DNA of 64,000 bases from Pseudoalteromonas undina (GCF_000238275.3 NZ_AHCF03000003.1:2356501-2420500); one strand, 5' to 3'. Counted from the first letter of the stretch, positions 37,575 to 47,100 are shown. Notes: a model not told the origin generated them from the sequence alone. Made by a program: numbers and translations.

Positions 37575-37619
37575 ATGTCTGTAATTTAATGCGTAAGGCT
37601 TTAACCTACGCTTTAAAAA

Positions 37620-38564
37620 TTAACGGCGGTTTTTTCGTGCACGTGCTCGGCGTTGTTTTTTCTCTTCTTCTTTGGCTTGCTTTTTAGCCTCTGCAGCAGC
37701 GCGCAATCCAGCCACCATTATTTCTTCCTCTTCACGCATGGTAGGTGTTTCCATGGTGATGCGGCCAATAATACCATCTCGTAATTCATTAATTAGAATT
37801 TCTGACATTTTATACGTATCGATTTGGTTACCACCGCGAATACAGCCGCGTTTTTTACCCGCCATTTCAACAAACTCCCAATCACTTTCTGGTAGCTCAT
37901 CTAACTTATAACGTGCTTTTAAAAGCTCAGGATAAGCATGCAATAAATACTCAGCGGTGTAACTTGCTACTTCTTCGTACTCAATAGCGGTATCACGTAT
38001 CGCACCGGTTGCGCCTAAACGATAACCTGAGTTTTCGTTTTCTACTTTTGGCCACAGCATCCCTGGCGTATCGTAAAGCATAATGCCATCATCAAGCTTA
38101 ATACGTTGCTGCGCCTTAGTTACTGCAGGCTCGTTACCTGTTTTAGCCACTATACGCCCAGCAAGCACATTAATAAGCGTAGATTTACCTACGTTTGGAA
38201 TACCCATGATCATGGCTTTAATTTGCTTATCGGCACCGACTTTATGTGGCACTAACTTTTTACATAGCTCATTAATTCGATGCACTTCAGCCGCTTTATC
38301 GTTACCAAATGCAATGGCTTTTACGCCATTTTCTTGCTCAAAATAGTCTTTCCAGGTTTGCGTCATTTTAGGATCAGCTAAATCGGCTTTATTGAGAATT
38401 TTGATGACCGGCTTACCTTCACGCAGGGTAGCCACCATCGGGTTTTCGCTACTGTAAGGAATGCGCGCATCTAGCACTTCAATGATCACATCCATTTGTG
38501 GCATTATTTCTTTAATTTCATTTCGGGCTTTATTCATGTGCCCAGGGAACCACTGGATAGCCAT
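37620..38564 (-). CDS. ylqF: Ribosome biogenesis GTPase YlqF/RbgA-like
   Basis: The 314-residue protein is a circularly permuted GTPase: the G4 motif NKAD (about residue 57) precedes G1 GIPNVGKST (about 118) and G3 DTPG (about 164). This order defines the YlqF/YawG family, which acts in large-subunit assembly. The N-terminus IQWFPGHMNKARNEIKE is diagnostic. The C-terminus is a Lys/Arg-rich coiled tail. A GCGTAAGG/CCTACGC hairpin (37591-37611) lies just past its stop. It is convergent with the sRNA pair. Confidence 0.93.
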   Translation of the reverse strand: MAIQWFPGHMNKARNEIKEIMPQMDVIIEVLDARIPYSSENPMVATLREGKPVIKILNKADLADPKMTQTWKDYFEQENGVKAIAFGNDKAAEVHRINELCKKLVPHKVGADKQIKAMIMGIPNVGKSTLINVLAGRIVAKTGNEPAVTKAQQRIKLDDGIMLYDTPGMLWPKVENENSGYRLGATGAIRDTAIEYEEVASYTAEYLLHAYPELLKARYKLDELPESDWEFVEMAGKKRGCIRGGNQIDTYKMSEILINELRDGIIGRITMETPTMREEEEIMVAGLRAAAEAKKQAKEEEKKQRRARARKNRR

Positions 38565-38655
38565 TTTTAACTCCTAACATATAATTTGTAGCTATTTTAA
38601 CTGGCAATTCATTTAATTGCGCTATACTGGCGCAAATTTTTTCAGATTAGATATT

Positions 38656-39192
38656 ATGGCTCTCAAATCTACCATTATTAAAGCGCAACTATCGCTTAGC
38701 GATATGGACCGTCACGTATACCAAGACTTTAATTTAACCTTGGCACAACACCCTTCAGAAACTGAGCAGCGCTTGATGATCCGCTTACTAGCGTTTGCAC
38801 TTAATAGCTGTGATGGATTAGAGTTTACTAAAGGTTTATGTGCTGATGATGAGCCGGAGCTTTGGCATATTAATTACAGCGAAGAAATAGAGCTGTGGAT
38901 TGAGCTGGGGTTACCAGATGAAAAGCGCCTTAAAAAAGCCTGTAATAAAGCTAAAAAAGTAGTTTTATATACCTATGGCGAGAATAACCAAGCTATTTGG
39001 TGGCAAAAGCATCAGCCTAAATTGTACGAGTTTAAAAACTTAAGCATTTTTAGCCTTGATTATGCTGCTACTCAGTTATTAGCTGCGTTGGTTGATCGTA
39101 ATATTAAATTGGCTATTACCATTCAAGATGGTGAAGTTTGGGTTAATACCGACACCACTAACATTGAGATAAAACCTCAGCAATTAATGTAA
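38656..39192 (+). CDS. yaeQ: YaeQ family protein
   Basis: The 178-residue protein matches YaeQ, a conserved proteobacterial family with a PD-(D/E)xK-like nuclease fold and no settled function. Conserved segments are MALKSTIIKAQLSLSDMDRH, QRLMIRLLAFAL, WIELGLPDEKRLKKAC and LDYAATQLLAALVDR. An upstream in-frame start at 38617 is possible, but the ATG at 38656 gives the family N-terminus. It is divergent from ylqF with a TATACT-like -10 at about 38623. Confidence 0.92.
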   Translation: MALKSTIIKAQLSLSDMDRHVYQDFNLTLAQHPSETEQRLMIRLLAFALNSCDGLEFTKGLCADDEPELWHINYSEEIELWIELGLPDEKRLKKACNKAKKVVLYTYGENNQAIWWQKHQPKLYEFKNLSIFSLDYAATQLLAALVDRNIKLAITIQDGEVWVNTDTTNIEIKPQQLM

Positions 39193-39204
39193 TTAGAATA
39201 GGTT

Positions 39205-39366
39205 ATACCAATTGCATTAAATTAGTTATCCATTATAGCGACAAAGAAATAAGTCGATAACAAGGCGAAAATGATGACATATAGTTGCTCTATATAAATA
39301 ATTTTTAACGCAGGTAGCGGATTATTTAATACGCTAGAATGATCATGTTTTTAATAAAATTGGTAT
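39205..39366. repeat. MITE-like palindromic element, 162 bp
   Basis: The ends are imperfect terminal inverted repeats: ATACCAATTGCATTAAA at 39205 matches the reverse complement of TTTTTAATAAAATTGGTAT at 39348-39366 except for two central bases. The interior has no ORF. The element resembles the short ATACCAATT-ended repeats I associate with Pseudoalteromonas and Shewanella intergenic regions. Its right end lies 10 bp before the ATG of the hydrolase gene, so that gene's promoter must be inside or left of it. Confidence 0.6.
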
Positions 39367-39376
39367 TTGGGGGCGT

Positions 39377-39982
39377 ATGAAAGTTAAACGCGTTATTGTT
39401 TTACATGGCTTGTATATGTCTGGCTTGGTTATGCGCCCGTTATGTTCGCGTCTAGAAGAGTCGGGGGTTAAAGTTTTAAACTTAACCTACAATACTCGAG
39501 ACCCTAATCGAGATGCTATTTTTACGCAAATAGATGAGTTTATTAGCAATGAGCCTTCTGCTTTAGTCTGCCACTCTATGGGAGGCTTAGTTGCCCGCGC
39601 CTATTTAGAAGCAAACTCAGCGCCAAGTCATCATGTTGAAAAGGTGATCACCTTAGGGACGCCACATACTGGCAGTCATATTGCTGAGAAAATGCAACAA
39701 AAAGGGTTTGAGCTATTATTAAAAAATAGTGTTGAATTTTTACTCTCAAAAAATGGTGATTGGCCTTTTAAAGCCAAGCTATATAGCATTGCCGGCGACT
39801 TACCGATTGGCTTAATGCCACTCATTGTAAAAGGCAGCCGCTCTGATGGCACCGTATTACTAGATGAAACCAAACTCAAAGGTATGGCTGAACACAAGGT
39901 GTTTCATTTAAGCCATACCAGTATGATTTACTCTCGCCAAGTCGTTAATTATATTCTTGAGCGCTTGAACGAGGACATTTAG
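39377..39982 (+). CDS. Lipase/esterase-like alpha/beta hydrolase
   Basis: The 201-residue cytoplasmic protein has the oxyanion region VLHGLYMSGLVMRPL, nucleophile elbow CHSMGGLVARAYLE, TLGTPHTGSHIAEKM and a late His (LSHTSMIYS), the pattern of small PGAP1/EstA-type lipases. No signal peptide is present. The ribosome site GGGGGC is immediately after the repeat element. Substrate unknown. It overlaps the convergent small membrane protein gene by 4 bp. Confidence 0.8.
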   Translation: MKVKRVIVLHGLYMSGLVMRPLCSRLEESGVKVLNLTYNTRDPNRDAIFTQIDEFISNEPSALVCHSMGGLVARAYLEANSAPSHHVEKVITLGTPHTGSHIAEKMQQKGFELLLKNSVEFLLSKNGDWPFKAKLYSIAGDLPIGLMPLIVKGSRSDGTVLLDETKLKGMAEHKVFHLSHTSMIYSRQVVNYILERLNEDI

Positions 39983-40188
39983 TCCTCAGCTGCAGCGGCC
40001 ACTTTATAGCTGATCAAAAATATAATACCTAACACCAGCGGCATGGGTGCAGCGATATAACCAAAGGTATCAGAGTTTGCAAAACTCGCACCCGCTAAGT
40101 GCGCAACTAATCCAACAACAAACGCGACCAAAGCAATACCAATAACGATGAGTTCAGCTTTATTCTCTTTACGTGTTTTAGCTTCCAT
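39979..40188 (-). CDS. Small two-helix membrane protein of unknown function
   Basis: The 69-residue protein starts at ATG 40188 with GGAGAG six bases upstream; the longer frame to 40203 lacks a good site. It has a basic N-terminus (MEAKTRKENKAE) and two hydrophobic segments (about 11-30 and 41-61) joined by a short loop, ending in AAAAED. No family recognised. It is divergent from dps and convergent with the hydrolase, and an FNR-like box lies 100 bp upstream. Confidence 0.65.
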   Translation of the reverse strand: MEAKTRKENKAELIVIGIALVAFVVGLVAHLAGASFANSDTFGYIAAPMPLVLGIIFLISYKVAAAAED

Positions 40189-40587
40189 TATTTCTCTCCG
40201 CATCTAATCAAGTAGCCCCTTAACTTAATAAAGTACTCTCTATCAAGTTGGGTTATATTGATTATGCGCTTTACTTGTGCGCGTTTTTTGACCTAAATCA
40301 ATAAATAAAATAAGTCTGTGCTGAGCCTTTCAAAAGCTTGTTTTAGATCATATTTTGTACTCACAAAATAAACAATTTCGCTGCTCAAGGTAGTATTTTT
40401 ATAAACACAACCCATATCTATTGAACAGCGTTAGTTAATTCATTTATAAAACCACAGATACGCTGATAGCTTTTAGCTATGGCATCAATATGTATAAACG
40501 ATTTTATTCATAGACGATTATGAGCAATACTTATTTTACTGAGCAATATGTGAAAATTCATAAAAACGGTTATTTAAGGAGCAAGGT
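40189..40587. other. 399-bp divergent intergenic region with FNR-like box and dps leader
   Basis: TTGACCTAAATCAA (40288-40301) matches the FNR consensus TTGAT-N4-ATCAA with one mismatch. The region is AT-rich and must hold promoters for the small membrane gene and dps, but I could not fix their -10/-35 boxes. The dps-proximal part holds two sites complementary to the sRNA core (listed separately). Confidence 0.45.
40515..40547 (+). promoter_or_regulatory. Possible sRNA pairing sites in the dps leader
   Basis: CGAT-T-ATGAGCAAT (40515-40528) is complementary to ATTGCTCATATCG of both sRNA copies (37202-37214; 37517-37529) with a single bulged T. TGAGCAAT recurs at 40540-40547. Both lie 40-75 nt before the dps start codon. 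Short 8-mers of this kind occur elsewhere in the window by chance, so the site needs the longer match and duplication to be credible. Confidence 0.4.
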
Positions 40588-41061
40588 ATGTCGCAAGTAA
40601 ATGCAATTGGTTTAAACAGTACAAAAAGTGAAGATATTATTAAGTCACTGAATACGCTTTTAAGCAGCTATCAAATTCAATATATGAATGCGCGCGGTTT
40701 TCACTGGAATATTAAAGGCCGAAACTTTTTTGAATTACATTTAAAGTTTGAAGAAATTTATAACTTACTACTATTAAAAGTAGATGAAATCGCAGAACGT
40801 ATTTTAACGCTTGATGGTGCACCGCTACATGCGTTTTCAGATTACTTAGAAGTAAGTGAAATTAAAGAAGCAAAAGGGATCAGCGATGGCGTAACCGCAG
40901 TAGAGAACTTACTTGCCGGATACAGCAGCTTAATTAAAATGCAGCGCGATATTCTTGCACAAGCCGCTGAAGCTGATGATGAAGGTACCGCGTCATTAAT
41001 GAGTGACTACATTAAAGAGCAAGAAAAACTAGTGTGGATGTTAAAAGCCTACCTAGATTAA
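40588..41061 (+). CDS. dps: Dps family ferritin-like DNA-protection protein
   Basis: The 157-residue four-helix protein stores iron as ferric mineral using peroxide and shields DNA. The ferroxidase residues are visible: His in ARGFHWNIKG (about 39), the FELHLKFEEIY helix and DEIAERILTLDG. The length is typical. AAGGAG lies upstream of the ATG. A strong terminator follows. Its leader contains complements to the Fur sRNA core, which would fit an iron-sparing circuit. Confidence 0.95.
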   Translation: MSQVNAIGLNSTKSEDIIKSLNTLLSSYQIQYMNARGFHWNIKGRNFFELHLKFEEIYNLLLLKVDEIAERILTLDGAPLHAFSDYLEVSEIKEAKGISDGVTAVENLLAGYSSLIKMQRDILAQAAEADDEGTASLMSDYIKEQEKLVWMLKAYLD

Positions 41062-41078
41062 GTTATTTTAAAAAATAG

Positions 41079-41107
41079 AAAGCCTCAGTTATTACTGAGG
41101 CTTTTTT
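41079..41107 (+). terminator. Rho-independent terminator after dps
   Basis: AAAGCCTCAGT (41079-41089) and ACTGAGGCTTT (41094-41104) form a perfect 11-bp stem with TATT loop and T-run; it can also serve the convergent peptidase gene. Confidence 0.93.
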
Positions 41108-41125
41108 GTGATAATCATATACTGG

Positions 41126-43198
41126 CTATGACAAAGCGATAAAAAAGGCCATTTCTAGCGCTTTTTCTTCTAAGCTCTTAAAGCGACCCGATGCCCCACC
41201 ATGCCCTGCATCCATGTCGGTTTTAAACACTAAAATATTATCATCGGTTTTATATTCACGCATTTTAGCCACCCATTTCATTGGTTCCCAATACTGTACT
41301 TGTGAGTCATGCAAGCCGGTTGTCACCAATATATTGGGGTAGTGTTGCGCACTAATATTGTCGTACGGTGAATACGCTTCAATAATCTCGTAAAAATGGG
41401 GGTCGTTTGGGTTACCCCATTCATCATACTCATTTGTTGTAAGCGGAATGCTTTCATCTAACATGGTGGTGAGCACATCTAAAAATGGCACATGGCAGCC
41501 CACTCCACAGTAAAGTTCAGGCGCTTGATTTACCACAGCTCCCATTAATAACCCCCCAGCACTGCCACCAGAGGCAAACACTTTACTTTTGTTGCCGTAC
41601 CCTTGCTCAGTGAGCGCTTTGGTTACATCTATAAAGTCATTAAAGCTATTTTGTTTATGCTGTTTTTTACCATGTTCGTACCATGAACGCCCTAGCATTT
41701 CACTACCACGCACATGCGCAATTGCATAAACAAAACCACGGTCGAGTAAACTCAGTGATGTACTTGAAAAGCTTGGATCTATGGTGATCCCATACGCGCC
41801 ATAGCCATATTGAAATAACGGATTTGAACCATCTTGTTTAAAACTATCTTTACGATAAACCAACGACACCGGTACTTTTATCCCATCACGAGCGCTGACC
41901 ATGAGTCGCTCTGACTGATAGTCTCCTACGTTAAAATCACCAAGTACTTTTTGTTGTTTAAGTAAGGTTTTTTCACCGGTGGTTAAATCAACATTATAAA
42001 GCGAGCCGGGAGTCGTTAAGCTCGAATAGTAAATGCGTGCATGAGCTACATTTGGCTCTGGGTTCATCGCAATAGCGGCGTAGTAACAAGGATCATCAAA
42101 CTCAAGGTTCATTCGCTCGGCGTTTTGATTAACCACAACAAAGCGTGCTTGGCCTTGTTCGCGCTCGCTAAGCACTAAAAAGTCGTTAAATAGTTCAACG
42201 CCTTCTAATAATACAGTTTCACGATGAGGGGTATGTGTTTGCCACTGGTTTTTATCAGCAATGGTATTGCTTGTCGCGGTCATTAATCTAAAGTTTTTAG
42301 CCTGCCAGTTAGTCACTATATAAAAAGTATCACCAAGCTTATCGATATCAAATTCATGGCCCTCTTCACGCGGCATTAAAGCAGTAAATTCGCCATGGGG
42401 TTGATTGGCATCAAGTATCCACATGTCGTTAGTTTCTGTGCTTGCTAAATCGATAATAATTAAGCTTTCATCACGACTTTTACCCAACCCCATAAAAAAG
42501 CTACTGTCTTGCTCTTCATATACCAACACATCTTGGTCTTGCTCGGTCCCTAGCTCATGTCTAAAAACTTGATAACCCAATAAGGTTTTTAAATCCTTTT
42601 TTACATAAAATACGGTTTGATTGTCGTTCGCCCAAACAACCTGCCCCTCGGTATTTTCAAGTACATTGTCGAGCATTTTATCGTTGTTTAAATCTTTAAA
42701 GCGAACAGTGTAAATACGTCTGCCGTCGGTATCCTCAGAGTATGCCATTAATTGCTCACTGGGGCTCAGCGCCACTTCCCCTAGCTCATAAAACTCATAG
42801 CCGTTAGCAAGTTCATTCACATCAAGTAGCAACACTTTATTAGCCATTGCCATACTGCTACTGCGATAATGGCGTGCATATTCATCATCTCCGCGAACCT
42901 CTGAGTGATACCAATACTGGCCGTCTTTTACCGGTACAGTGTTATCATCTTTTACAATACGGCCTTTAAGCTCTTCAAATAATGCACTTTGTAATGGCTT
43001 AATAGGGGCTAATTGCTCATCACAATAAGCGTTTTCTTGTGCTAAATGCGCGAGTATTTCGACACTTTTTCGTTCATCATCGCGCATCCAATAATAATCA
43101 TCACTGCGTGTTTTTGCGTGAGTTGTAAGCGCATAAGGTTGCTTTTTAGCAATAGGAAAATTAGGCAATAAGCTTAAAGAATAATCAGAAGAAGACAC
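41126..43198 (-). CDS. ptrB: Oligopeptidase B (prolyl oligopeptidase family S9A)
   Basis: The 690-residue cytoplasmic serine peptidase cleaves short peptides after basic residues. It has an N-terminal seven-bladed propeller (about 80-410) and a C-terminal alpha/beta-hydrolase with the nucleophile in ASGGSAGGLLMGAV, PFLDVLTTMLD and the His in MDAGHGGASGRF. The YYWMRDDER start region is typical of the family. The start is GTG at 43198 with only a weak upstream site (GCGG); no better in-frame start exists nearby. Confidence 0.93.
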   Translation of the reverse strand: MSSSDYSLSLLPNFPIAKKQPYALTTHAKTRSDDYYWMRDDERKSVEILAHLAQENAYCDEQLAPIKPLQSALFEELKGRIVKDDNTVPVKDGQYWYHSEVRGDDEYARHYRSSSMAMANKVLLLDVNELANGYEFYELGEVALSPSEQLMAYSEDTDGRRIYTVRFKDLNNDKMLDNVLENTEGQVVWANDNQTVFYVKKDLKTLLGYQVFRHELGTEQDQDVLVYEEQDSSFFMGLGKSRDESLIIIDLASTETNDMWILDANQPHGEFTALMPREEGHEFDIDKLGDTFYIVTNWQAKNFRLMTATSNTIADKNQWQTHTPHRETVLLEGVELFNDFLVLSEREQGQARFVVVNQNAERMNLEFDDPCYYAAIAMNPEPNVAHARIYYSSLTTPGSLYNVDLTTGEKTLLKQQKVLGDFNVGDYQSERLMVSARDGIKVPVSLVYRKDSFKQDGSNPLFQYGYGAYGITIDPSFSSTSLSLLDRGFVYAIAHVRGSEMLGRSWYEHGKKQHKQNSFNDFIDVTKALTEQGYGNKSKVFASGGSAGGLLMGAVVNQAPELYCGVGCHVPFLDVLTTMLDESIPLTTNEYDEWGNPNDPHFYEIIEAYSPYDNISAQHYPNILVTTGLHDSQVQYWEPMKWVAKMREYKTDDNILVFKTDMDAGHGGASGRFKSLEEKALEMAFFIALS

Positions 43199-43252
43199 AA
43201 AAAAACCGCTTAAAAAATAACAATGGCGGCCAGTTTATCATAAAAATAAAAA

Positions 43253-43276
43253 AGCCCACTCATAGTTGAGTGGGCT
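43253..43276 (-). terminator. Rho-independent terminator of the 43349 gene (minus strand)
   Basis: AGCCCACTCA (43253-43262) and TGAGTGGGCT (43267-43276) form a perfect 10-bp stem; on the minus strand it is followed by a T-rich run. Confidence 0.88.
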
Positions 43277-43348
43277 AAAGCGGTATAAATTCGATAACTA
43301 AAAACTACGTGAATTTTATTGTTGTCGTTATACCTAAGGGAAGTTGAT

Positions 43349-43924
43349 TTACTGTACTTGCTGCCAAGCCATAGTCCAGCTCTCGCCAACGCCAGGCTCA
43401 AACATAGTGTTATGCTCATCTACACGGCAAAATTCGCTAAATGGCCATGCCTTACACTGGTATATATGCCCAGTTTTTGGCTGTAATACTTTGGTGCCCG
43501 CACTATACATATCGCCATTTTGAGGATAAATTGCGTCGTATCCAAGGCTATTTACAGCAATTAATTTTTTATTTTTTTCAGCGCGATTAAAATGGACCAC
43601 CGCGCTACAAATACCACTGCTTTCAAGTGCAAATATTTTGTTATGTCGATACGCAACAACCAATCCTTGCTCTGTCATTCTGCCAGCGCACACCAGTGGA
43701 ATATGCATATTAATATGCTCAACTACCAGTAAACTCCAAGCATGGGGTTCCCCCTGTTCAGGGGAAAGTATTTCATAATCAAACGCTAGCTGAGTTAATT
43801 CGCCATGCTCATCGTAAAAGCTCACACTAACCGTATCACCAACAAATAGCTGGCTATACTGATCCAGCCCAAGACAACCAATAGTTAACCATTCTCCACA
43901 CGTTAATGATGAATGTATAAACAC
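43349..43924 (-). CDS. Uncharacterised protein with a possible C-terminal chitin-binding-like module
   Basis: This 191-residue protein has no signal peptide or membrane segment. The first ~125 residues have a beta-rich pattern I do not recognise. The last ~50 residues contain AGTKVLQPKTGHIYQCKAWP, SEFC and EPGVGESWTMAWQ. This Trp/Cys/Pro pattern resembles the CBM73/CBM5-12 modules found at the ends of secreted chitinases and GbpA-type proteins. Finding it on a protein without an export signal is odd; the module may have another role. It is transcribed leftwards alone and ends in a clear terminator. Confidence 0.55.
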   Translation of the reverse strand: MFIHSSLTCGEWLTIGCLGLDQYSQLFVGDTVSVSFYDEHGELTQLAFDYEILSPEQGEPHAWSLLVVEHINMHIPLVCAGRMTEQGLVVAYRHNKIFALESSGICSAVVHFNRAEKNKKLIAVNSLGYDAIYPQNGDMYSAGTKVLQPKTGHIYQCKAWPFSEFCRVDEHNTMFEPGVGESWTMAWQQVQ

Positions 43925-44107
43925 TGCAACACCTTAAAGAGTCAAACGTCTCGCCCATATCATATGGCTTACAACAGGCAAACTAGCTCGTAGGCTAATA
44001 TACGTTAACCAACATCAACCATTGTAATCAGCAACGTCACAACAATCAAACAAAAGAATGTAACTGAAGTTTAAAAACAATACTTAAGTATAGAATCATA
44101 AAAATAA

Positions 44108-44139
44108 AAAAAGCCAACCGCTTTAACGGTTGGCTTTTT
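44108..44139. terminator. Bidirectional terminator after the RND operon
   Basis: AAAAAGCCAACCG (44108-44120) and CGGTTGGCTTTTT (44127-44139) form a perfect 13-bp stem with a 6-nt loop, with A- and T-tracts on either side. It is 27 bp past the RND permease stop. Confidence 0.93.
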
Positions 44140-44165
44140 GATTTAACTGCATGATATGTGTGATG

Positions 44166-47100
44166 TTAACTTACACTCACCTTTTTACTTGCGAACGGGC
44201 GTTTAATTAGAGCGCCTATATCGGTTAAAATAATATACAAACACGGTACCAAAATAAGGGTGATCAGTGTTGCAAACATAACCGCAAAACCAAGTGCTAC
44301 CGCCATAGGTATTACAAACTTAGCTTGTAGACTGGTTTCAAACATAATCGGTAATACGCCGGCAAAGGTAGTAATTGAGGTAAGTAGTATCGGCCTAAAG
44401 CGTGCACAGCCTGCCTCAATAACCGCATCTTTTATACTAATACCCGCGCGACGCGCCTGATTAATAAAATCAGTCATTACTAATGAGTCATTAATAACTA
44501 CCCCAGCCGCGGCAATTAAACCAAAGCCCGACATTAAGCTAATATCTAAGCCAAACCAAAAATGCCCCCATATTGCGCCCGTTAAACTAAATGGAATAAC
44601 CGACATTACAATTAATGGCTGAGAGTAACTTTTTAGCGGCACGGCAAGTAATATGTAAACTAAAATCATACCACCAGCAAAAAACAGTAACTGCTCATCT
44701 GCTTGTGCCTGCTGCTCTTCAATTGCGCCACCTAGTTCTGACTTAACGCTCGGATATTCGTCCAACAATTGTGGTAGTAGATTTTCTTTTACTTGCTTAA
44801 CCACTTCGCCTGGCTCAATTACTTCTTCGTCTATGTTGCCATACACATAAACAGTACGATAACCGCCTTCACGACGAATATAACTAATACCAGGGGTTTC
44901 AGTTAGCTCAACCACATCTCCCAGCAGCACTTCCCTACCTTGTGGCGTGGTGATAACCGCGTGTTTAAGCGATGAAAACGCTTCACGGGTAAGTTTAGGG
45001 TAACGTACCATCACCCGCACTTCTTCACCGCGGCGAATAACACGTTGCGCCTCGCCACCATAAAAACTCGCACCTACTTGATTTGCAATTGAGGCCAAAT
45101 CTAACCCTAAGTCAAAAGCGACTGGTTTTAAGCTCATTTGTACTTCTTTGCTAGCAGGGTCAATGGTAGAGCTTATGTCGAATAAGCCTTCTTGTTGCTG
45201 CAATAATCCAATAAAGCGACGCCCGGCTTCATTCAATGTATCAATGTCAGAGCCATACAGTAAATAGCCGAACTCACCGCCACTACCGCCGCCTCCACCG
45301 CCAACATCATCCTGAATAGTTAGCGATTTAACACCTGCAATATTTGGCATAGCTTCACGCCAGCGGCGCGAAAGCTCAAAGGCATTATAAGGGCGTAAAT
45401 CTTCATCAACCAATGGCGCCAGTAGTTGCGCTTCTGTACGACCTTGATTAAATACCAATACATCGCGAATCATTTTTTGCCCTTCTTCGCGCGCTGTTTG
45501 CTTATCTATTTCAAGCACCATGGCTTCGATTTGGCGAATAGCATTAATCGTTTGGATGTCTGATACGTTATCGTTCATCTCAAGATTAATTTGCGGGAAG
45601 TCATGCGGCACTTTAGGTGATGGGATCATTCTCACCTGATTAGACGATATTAACGCAAAGGTGAAAATTAATAGCGCAACAAAACTAAATAGCACCGTCC
45701 AACGCCACTTTATACAAGTAACAATAAACTGCCTATACGGCCCATTTACAAAACCAAAAAAGCGCTTATTAAAGCGCGCTCGCCAACCGTCAGGGTTAAT
45801 AGGAGAAAAGTGAGTATGCGCAATGTGTGCCGGTAATATCAGCTTAGATTCAATCAAGCTAAATATTAAACATAAAATTACCACCACTGAAATACCTATA
45901 AAAAAGGAACTTTCAGGGCCGCTTGAAAGCGTAAATGGCGCAAACACAGCAATGGTTGTTAGTACACCAAAGGTAGCAGGGGTTGCCACTCGTTTGGCGC
46001 CATTAACCACATTAACAACACCACCGCCTTTTTTTTCTATTTCGGTGTAGGCACTTTCACCTATGACAATGGCATCGTCCACCACAATCCCCAGCACCAT
46101 AATAAAGGCAAATAAAGACACAATATTAATCGTGATACCAAATAATGGCATCAGCATCATCGCACCTAAAAAGCACACTGGTAAACCAATCATTACCCAC
46201 AGTGCCAGCTTAAAACGTAAAAATAACGAAAGCATAAGAGCAACTAAAATTGCACCTTGCAGCAAATTAGCTTTCATCATATCTAAGCGTGCATTTAGGT
46301 AATAAGTAAAGTCCATTAGTGGCTCTATACGAACACCCAATGGCAGTTCTTTATTTTTTTTATCAATATACGCTTTAACTGAATCGGCCACCGGAATAAT
46401 GTTTTGATCTTCGGTGGCTTTTACCGACAAATAAACCGCGTTTTCGCCATTAAATTTAAAGTAACGCTCACCTTCAACAAACTGATCTTTGATGGTAGCA
46501 ATATCTTGTAGCAACACTTTGGCACCGTTCGCACCAATTTTTACCGGAATTTGCCTAAATTCTTCACCAGAATAAAACTGATTTTCTACTCGAACCGAAA
46601 TAACACCAGCATCAGTTTTTAATTGTCCCGCCGAAAAATTAGCCGAATAACGACGTACCGCGTTCGCTACATCCGATAAGGTTAAATTATATTGGCGAAG
46701 TGTGTCGGGCTCTATTTCTATGGCAATTTCATCCAGTGGCACATCATTTACCACTAAAGATACATTCGATAACTGCAATAATTCATCTTCAACCTGATTT
46801 GCGATTGGCTTAAGTTCATTTAGCGGTAGGTCGGCAACGAGCGTCATACCAATTACATCTTGGCGAAACTCTATTTGGCTAATGGTAACCGGCTCCATTC
46901 CCGCTGGAAAAGTTGCAATACCATCTACTCGCAGCTTGACCTTATCGAGAACGTCGGTGAGCTCTGCGTCAGTATTAATTTCAAGGCTGGCAGAACCACC
47001 ATTACGAAAAGCGCGATACACCCCTTTTTTTATCTCAGTTATATCTTTTAACGACTCTTCAATTTTTATTAAGATGCTTTCTTCAATTTCCTGTGGCGAC

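Larger units (their letters stand above)
36981..37590. repeat. Tandem duplication of a ~311-bp sRNA unit
   Basis: The two units have corresponding -35 boxes 311 bp apart (37008 and 37319). Similarity starts at the upstream Fur box (36981; 37292) and continues through the terminator to a shared CTGTAATTTAAT tail (37263-37274; 37579-37590). Promoter, 5' end, apical loop, core and terminator are nearly identical, while the hairpin stems have diverged. Confidence 0.9.

Noticed and set aside
37398..37589. 63-codon open frame across sRNA copy 2
   Set aside because: It runs through the sRNA and its terminator, has no ribosome site, and is not open in copy 1, while RNA structure is kept in both.
43210..43419. 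69-codon minus-strand frame overlapping a gene end and terminator
   Set aside because: It crosses the 43253-43276 terminator and overlaps the supported gene at 43349 in another frame.
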